A DNA stretch of 8,419 bases from Planctomycetota bacterium (GTDB lineage: Bacteria; Planctomycetota; SKW154): contig JAOAAR010000066.1 in assembly GCA_026418755.1 (NCBI GenBank), forward strand, positions 1 to 8,419, in the 5' to 3' direction. The translations under genes were made by a program, and so were the position numbers. Below are positions 5,822 through 8,419 of this stretch, piece after piece. The notes under the pieces were generated by a model. It worked only from the letters and a program-made list of their open reading frames with translations, ran no database searches and was not told where the DNA came from. Numbering within the stretch: position 1 is the stretch's first letter; each line of letters begins with the position of its first letter.

Positions 5822-6841
5822 TGGAATATTTTTCTTTTTGCAGAACTTAATGATTTTGTCGGGCCAGATGGAGGACTGGACTTCTCCGATGTGGATTTTT
5901 CGGAGGAAGAGCATACAGAGGCGTGACTGCCCTATTCCGCCGCCAATCGAGAGTGGTAGTGCTCCTTTCAAAAGTCTCTTGTGGAACCACAGGTTCTTTT
6001 TATGGAGTTCATTTCTGATTTTGAGTTGTTTTAAGAGAGATTCTCTGTTGACGCGAATCCCCATCGAGGAGAGTTCCATTGCGCATTTTAATGGGGGATA
6101 AAAGACGAGAATGTCGCCGTTCAGACCTTTCCTTCCATCTCCGGTTTCGGTAAGCCAGTCGTCATAATCGGCTGCTCTGCCGTCGTGAGGTCTGCCATTT
6201 TTGAGCGGCGCCCCTATACCGATAACAAAAACCGCTCCATACTCTTCACAGATGCGCTCTTCGCGCTCCTGCGGGGATGCATCAGGAAAGAGTTCTTCTA
6301 ACTCTTCGCTGTGGAAGAAACGGATTTGAGAGGGAAGAAACGGTGGCGGCAGTTGAGGGTATTTTTTGCATATATCTTCTTCCACCTCTTTTATCACACT
6401 GTAGATTCGCCTGACTATCTCTTTAAGAAAGTCAAGGTTTCTTTCTTCTTCAGAGATGACTCTCTCCCAATCCCACTGGTCAACATAGAGCGAGTGAAGA
6501 TTGTCGAGGTTTTCAGACGGTCTTACGGCGTTCATATCGGTGTATAGCCCTTCACCATGTCGGAAACCATAATCCGCCAGCGCAACTCTCTTCCACTTTG
6601 CAAGGGACTGAACGATTTCTCCCTCTTCCTTCATACACTTTATGAAGAACCTTGCTGGCTTCTCTACACTGTTCAAGTAGTCGTTCACTCCAGTGCGTTT
6701 TAAGACCACCACTGGCGCAGAGACTCGTAAAAGATTTAATGCGTTTGCCAATTTCACCTGAAACAAGTCTTTGATATATTTGATTGCCCTTTCGGTCTCT
6801 TTGATGTCCAAATAAGGGGTATAGTTCTCTGCAAGGGACAT
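5813..6841 (-). CDS. asnA: Aspartate-ammonia ligase (asparagine synthetase A)
   Basis: It makes asparagine from aspartate, ammonia and ATP (giving AMP and PPi) in the cytoplasm; the fold is that of class II aspartyl-tRNA synthetase. From ATG 6841 the protein has 342 residues, normal for the bacterial family, and starts MSLAENYTPYLDIKETE as homologues do. Conserved blocks are present: LRVSAP, GVNDYLNSVE (Asp54), SLAKWKR, GEGLYTDMNA, LHSLYVDQWDWE (Gln122, Asp124), GAVFVIGIG, HDGRAADYDDW, GLNGDILV, ELSSMGIRV, SIGGGIGQSRLCMLFL and HIGEVQSSIWP. One oddity: the His normally in front of SLAKWKR is Gln78. The frame stays open to an ATG at 6922, but a promoter -10 box overlaps that codon; a GTG at 6874 has a GAGG 8 nt upstream and is a second option (353 residues). 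The gene is convergent with the nuclease gene and overlaps it by 9 bp. Confidence 0.96.
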   Translation of the reverse strand: MSLAENYTPYLDIKETERAIKYIKDLFQVKLANALNLLRVSAPVVVLKRTGVNDYLNSVEKPARFFIKCMKEEGEIVQSLAKWKRVALADYGFRHGEGLYTDMNAVRPSENLDNLHSLYVDQWDWERVISEEERNLDFLKEIVRRIYSVIKEVEEDICKKYPQLPPPFLPSQIRFFHSEELEELFPDASPQEREERICEEYGAVFVIGIGAPLKNGRPHDGRAADYDDWLTETGDGRKGLNGDILVFYPPLKCAMELSSMGIRVNRESLLKQLKIRNELHKKNLWFHKRLLKGALPLSIGGGIGQSRLCMLFLRKIHIGEVQSSIWPDKIIKFCKKKNIPLL

Positions 6842-6920
6842 CCATAGTCTTGCCGCTCTTCTCTTTTCTCCCACTAGTGTATCCTCTAAAGCATTTAAAA
6901 TCTTTACTGTCAGGTGAAAC

Positions 6921-6949
6921 ATTATACTAAAAACTTACTTGTATGATAA
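6921..6949 (-). promoter_or_regulatory. Promoter of asnA
   Basis: On the minus strand, TTATCA (6949-6944) and a perfect TATAAT (6926-6921) are spaced by 17 bp. Transcription would begin near 6914, inside the longest open frame, so an asnA start at 6922 is unlikely. The leader to the ATG at 6841 would be about 73 nt. Confidence 0.55.
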
Positions 6950-7011
6950 TTCTTTCTGTTATTCGGCAGAGACGGCTCGTCAGAAACCTCTTCTTTTTAA
7001 TTTTTAAGGTC

Positions 7012-7039
7012 TTCGGTTTGTAATATTATTGTAACCGAA
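7012..7039. repeat. Inverted repeat TTCGGTT/AACCGAA around TAATATTA
   Basis: TTCGGTT (7012-7018) and AACCGAA (7033-7039) are perfect 7-bp inverted arms around a 14-nt AT-rich centre containing the palindrome TAATATTA. It lies between the divergent asnA and exported-protein genes and could be an operator; no T-run follows, so a terminator is unlikely. Confidence 0.4.
7020..7029. repeat. GTAATATTAT element, copy 1
   Basis: This is the first of two identical 10-nt elements 75 bp apart (the second is at 7095-7104). It forms the centre of the inverted repeat at 7012-7039. Confidence 0.4.
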
Positions 7040-7070
7040 TTTGTTAGAAAGAATCCTCATAGACAAAACT

Positions 7071-7101
7071 TTGACAACTCCACCCTCCTGGGTAGTAATA
7101 T
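7071..7101 (+). promoter_or_regulatory. Possible promoter of the exported multi-domain protein gene
   Basis: A perfect -35 TTGACA lies at 7071-7076. The -10 is less clear: TAATAT at 7096-7101 (spacer 19) or AGTAAT at 7094-7099 (spacer 17). The -10 region falls inside the second GTAATATTAT element, so a protein bound there would compete with RNA polymerase. Confidence 0.45.
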
Positions 7102-7104
7102 TAT
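7095..7104. repeat. GTAATATTAT element, copy 2
   Basis: Identical to 7020-7029. It overlaps the likely -10 region of the promoter for the gene at 7134, the position expected of a repressor site. Confidence 0.4.
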
Positions 7105-7119
7105 ACAGGATTTATGGAT

Positions 7120-7126
7120 AAGGAGG
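7120..7126 (+). promoter_or_regulatory. Strong Shine-Dalgarno AAGGAGG
   Basis: AAGGAGG lies 7 nt before the ATG at 7134 and fixes the start of this gene. A CCTCCT at 7084-7089 could pair with AGGAGG if the transcript started further upstream. Confidence 0.85.
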
Positions 7127-7133
7127 CAAATAT

Positions 7134-8419
7134 ATGCGGAAGACAGTCTTAATCGTTATTGCCCTTTTTATATGCCCATTTCTCTTGAGTGAAGAAGTTG
7201 TGGTGGTTCTCGAAGGTGGGAAATCCTTGCGCGGGACAATCGTCAAAGAAGACGACGATAAGATGGAACTGAAATTGTCTTCTGGGGCGACAATGATTGT
7301 AGAGAGGTCAAAGGTTCAGAAGATAATGACAGAAGCGGAGGTGCAGAAAGAGTTTGAGAAGAGATACGCGGAGGTGAATAAAGAGAAGGCTGACGATCTA
7401 TACGAGTTGGCAAAGTGGTGTGACAAATACGGTTTGAGAGAGAAGTACGGTCAATTGTTGAGGGAAGTGGTGAAGTTGAGTCCGGAGCATCCGTTTGCGA
7501 AAAAAGAGTTGGAGATTTTTGAGGGGAAGATGAGCATACCCACGATGCCGAAGAAAGAAGATGGCGCAGCACCGGTGGCAGCAAAGAATGAGAATGAGAC
7601 GAAACCTACGGCAGGAGAGAATCCTACTGTATCAAAGCCAGAGGAGACGCCCAAGGGAGGCGGGAAGATAGACTGGCTCAAAGGCGGTGGGAATGTAGGG
7701 GGCAGGAGCAAGAGGGCAGGTTCGCAGTTCAAGCCGAAGGAATGGAGCAAAGCGCTGGACAAAGCCATTGGGTGGATTTCGACCAATCCGACGAGAATCA
7801 ATTATGCGCCAGTAGGGCAGGTGGTGACTATGGGGTTCTGCGGGCTTGCACTGATTGCTGCAGGGGCAAAACCCGGTGAAGGACAAGCAGGACAGAAACT
7901 TTCGGAACTGATAAACGCTTGTATGCGTGCCACACCCGGCTTAAATATGCAGGAGAACTGGGGGCTTGGGGTTGGCGGAATGTTTTTGTGTGAAGCGTAT
8001 ATGCTCTGTCCGAGCGAAGACTTGCGAGCCGCAATCGAAAAGATTGTTCAGCGAGTTGAGGCGAATATGCTGGACACAGGCGGCTTCGGACACGACGGCT
8101 CAAGAGGAAACAACGCCTTAGGTTATCGAGAGGTTGAAATCAACTCCAACTGGATTGTCACTTTTATGGGGATGGCGAAGCAACTCAAAGTCCCAATGAA
8201 TAAAGAGAAGTATGCGATGATGATTGAATACATCAAGAAGTGTGGGGCAGGCGGAGGAGTAGGCTACTCCCATGTGAACAAGTGGCCTGCGACGGGAAGA
8301 ACAGGAGGCGCTATCATGGCATTTGCCTGTTGCAAAATGTGGGATGACCCCTTCTTTGAGAGAATGTGTGCGTATTTGAAGGGCAGGATGCGCGAGACGC
8401 CTTTTGGACACGCTACACC
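7134..8419 (+). CDS. Exported multi-domain protein: small beta-barrel-like region, helical repeat, linker, cyclase-like toroid (3' end outside window)
   Basis: The frame is open from ATG 7134 (SD AAGGAGG) to the right edge, giving 428 residues without a stop. Residues 1-20 are a hydrophobic export signal (basic start, no lipobox Cys). Residues ~21-65 alternate short strands ('VVVVLEGGKSLRGTIVKED', 'KMELKLSSGATMIVERSKVQKI'), resembling an SH3/Sm-like barrel. Residues ~86-130 (DDLYELAKWCDKYGL...LSPEHPFAKKELE) form a TPR-like helical unit often seen in planctomycete proteins. A Pro/Lys/Glu/Gly-rich linker runs from about 135 to 195. From ~200 on the pattern suggests the alpha/alpha toroid of terpenoid cyclase/prenyltransferase-like proteins: repeated 'ALIAAG', 'WGLGVGGMFLCEAYML', 'TGGFGHDGSRG' (317-), 'NSNWIVTFMGMAKQL', 'GGGVGYSHVNKWPATGRTGGAIMAFACCKMW'. 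I think of the DUF6288 type, from memory. Catalytic function is unproven. The toroid is cut by the window end. Confidence 0.75.
   Translation, partial: MRKTVLIVIALFICPFLLSEEVVVVLEGGKSLRGTIVKEDDDKMELKLSSGATMIVERSKVQKIMTEAEVQKEFEKRYAEVNKEKADDLYELAKWCDKYGLREKYGQLLREVVKLSPEHPFAKKELEIFEGKMSIPTMPKKEDGAAPVAAKNENETKPTAGENPTVSKPEETPKGGGKIDWLKGGGNVGGRSKRAGSQFKPKEWSKALDKAIGWISTNPTRINYAPVGQVVTMGFCGLALIAAGAKPGEGQAGQKLSELINACMRATPGLNMQENWGLGVGGMFLCEAYMLCPSEDLRAAIEKIVQRVEANMLDTGGFGHDGSRGNNALGYREVEINSNWIVTFMGMAKQLKVPMNKEKYAMMIEYIKKCGAGGGVGYSHVNKWPATGRTGGAIMAFACCKMWDDPFFERMCAYLKGRMRETPFGHAT

Noticed and set aside
5782..5840. GGGGA/TCCCC hairpin (5782-5806) followed by a T-rich stretch at the nuclease/asnA junction
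   Set aside because: The stem is 5 bp with a 15-nt loop, and the T-rich part begins about 20 nt later; not a convincing intrinsic terminator.
7243..8411. Several long open frames on the minus strand opposite the gene at 7134
   Set aside because: They have Ser/Pro/Leu-rich composition, no SD and no family features, and are antisense to a strong plus-strand frame; they are shadows.

Overview
This 8.4-kb window looks like ordinary bacterial chromosome. Genes are tightly packed, most carry good Shine-Dalgarno (SD) sequences (GGAG/GGAGG 7-8 nt upstream), and there are sigma70-type promoters, three lipoproteins with type II signal peptides and ribosomal protein S20. Base composition is close to balanced. 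The right-edge protein combines a small beta-barrel-like region, an 'LAKWCDKYGL' helical repeat and a cyclase-like toroid. The small lipoprotein at 2756 has a 'VW..t..aMNRYFEDFE' opening. Both recall proteins I associate with Planctomycetota and relatives, so I lean to that group, but this is an impression and not a placement.

Layout, left to right. (1) Positions 2-2635: three translationally coupled + strand genes. They are the 3' end of a DUF58 gene, a membrane transglutaminase of the TgpA type with a complete Cys-His-Asp triad, and a separate small membrane protein carrying the DUF4129-like domain that TgpA proteins usually have fused at their C-terminus. (2) Positions 2696-3956: a clear promoter drives a small lipoprotein and rpsT (S20), followed by a tyrosine-rich lipoprotein. 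(3) Positions 3949-4764 (- strand): a PHP-domain phosphoesterase of the RNase AM/YciV type, converging on the Tyr-rich lipoprotein with an 8-bp overlap. (4) Positions 4910-5821: a lipoprotein-anchored DNA/RNA non-specific endonuclease with its own promoter. (5) Positions 5813-6841 (- strand): asnA (aspartate-ammonia ligase), converging on the nuclease gene with a 9-bp overlap. (6) Positions 6842-7133: a divergent regulatory region with promoters both ways and a repeated GTAATATTAT element. (7) Position 7134 to the edge: an exported multi-domain protein cut by the window end.

How the genes work together. The DUF58-transglutaminase-DUF4129 group is a known type of association, usually with a MoxR ATPase, which would lie upstream of this window. 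The surface nuclease could release nucleotides outside the cell, and the PHP enzyme acts on small nucleotides or RNA ends inside; linking the two is inference. I found no RNA gene, CRISPR array, insertion sequence or clear strong terminator. The only gene-free stretches are shorter than 300 bases. I do not see a demonstrably new defence or mobile system. The least described items are the split TgpA, the Tyr-rich lipoprotein and the exported toroid protein.
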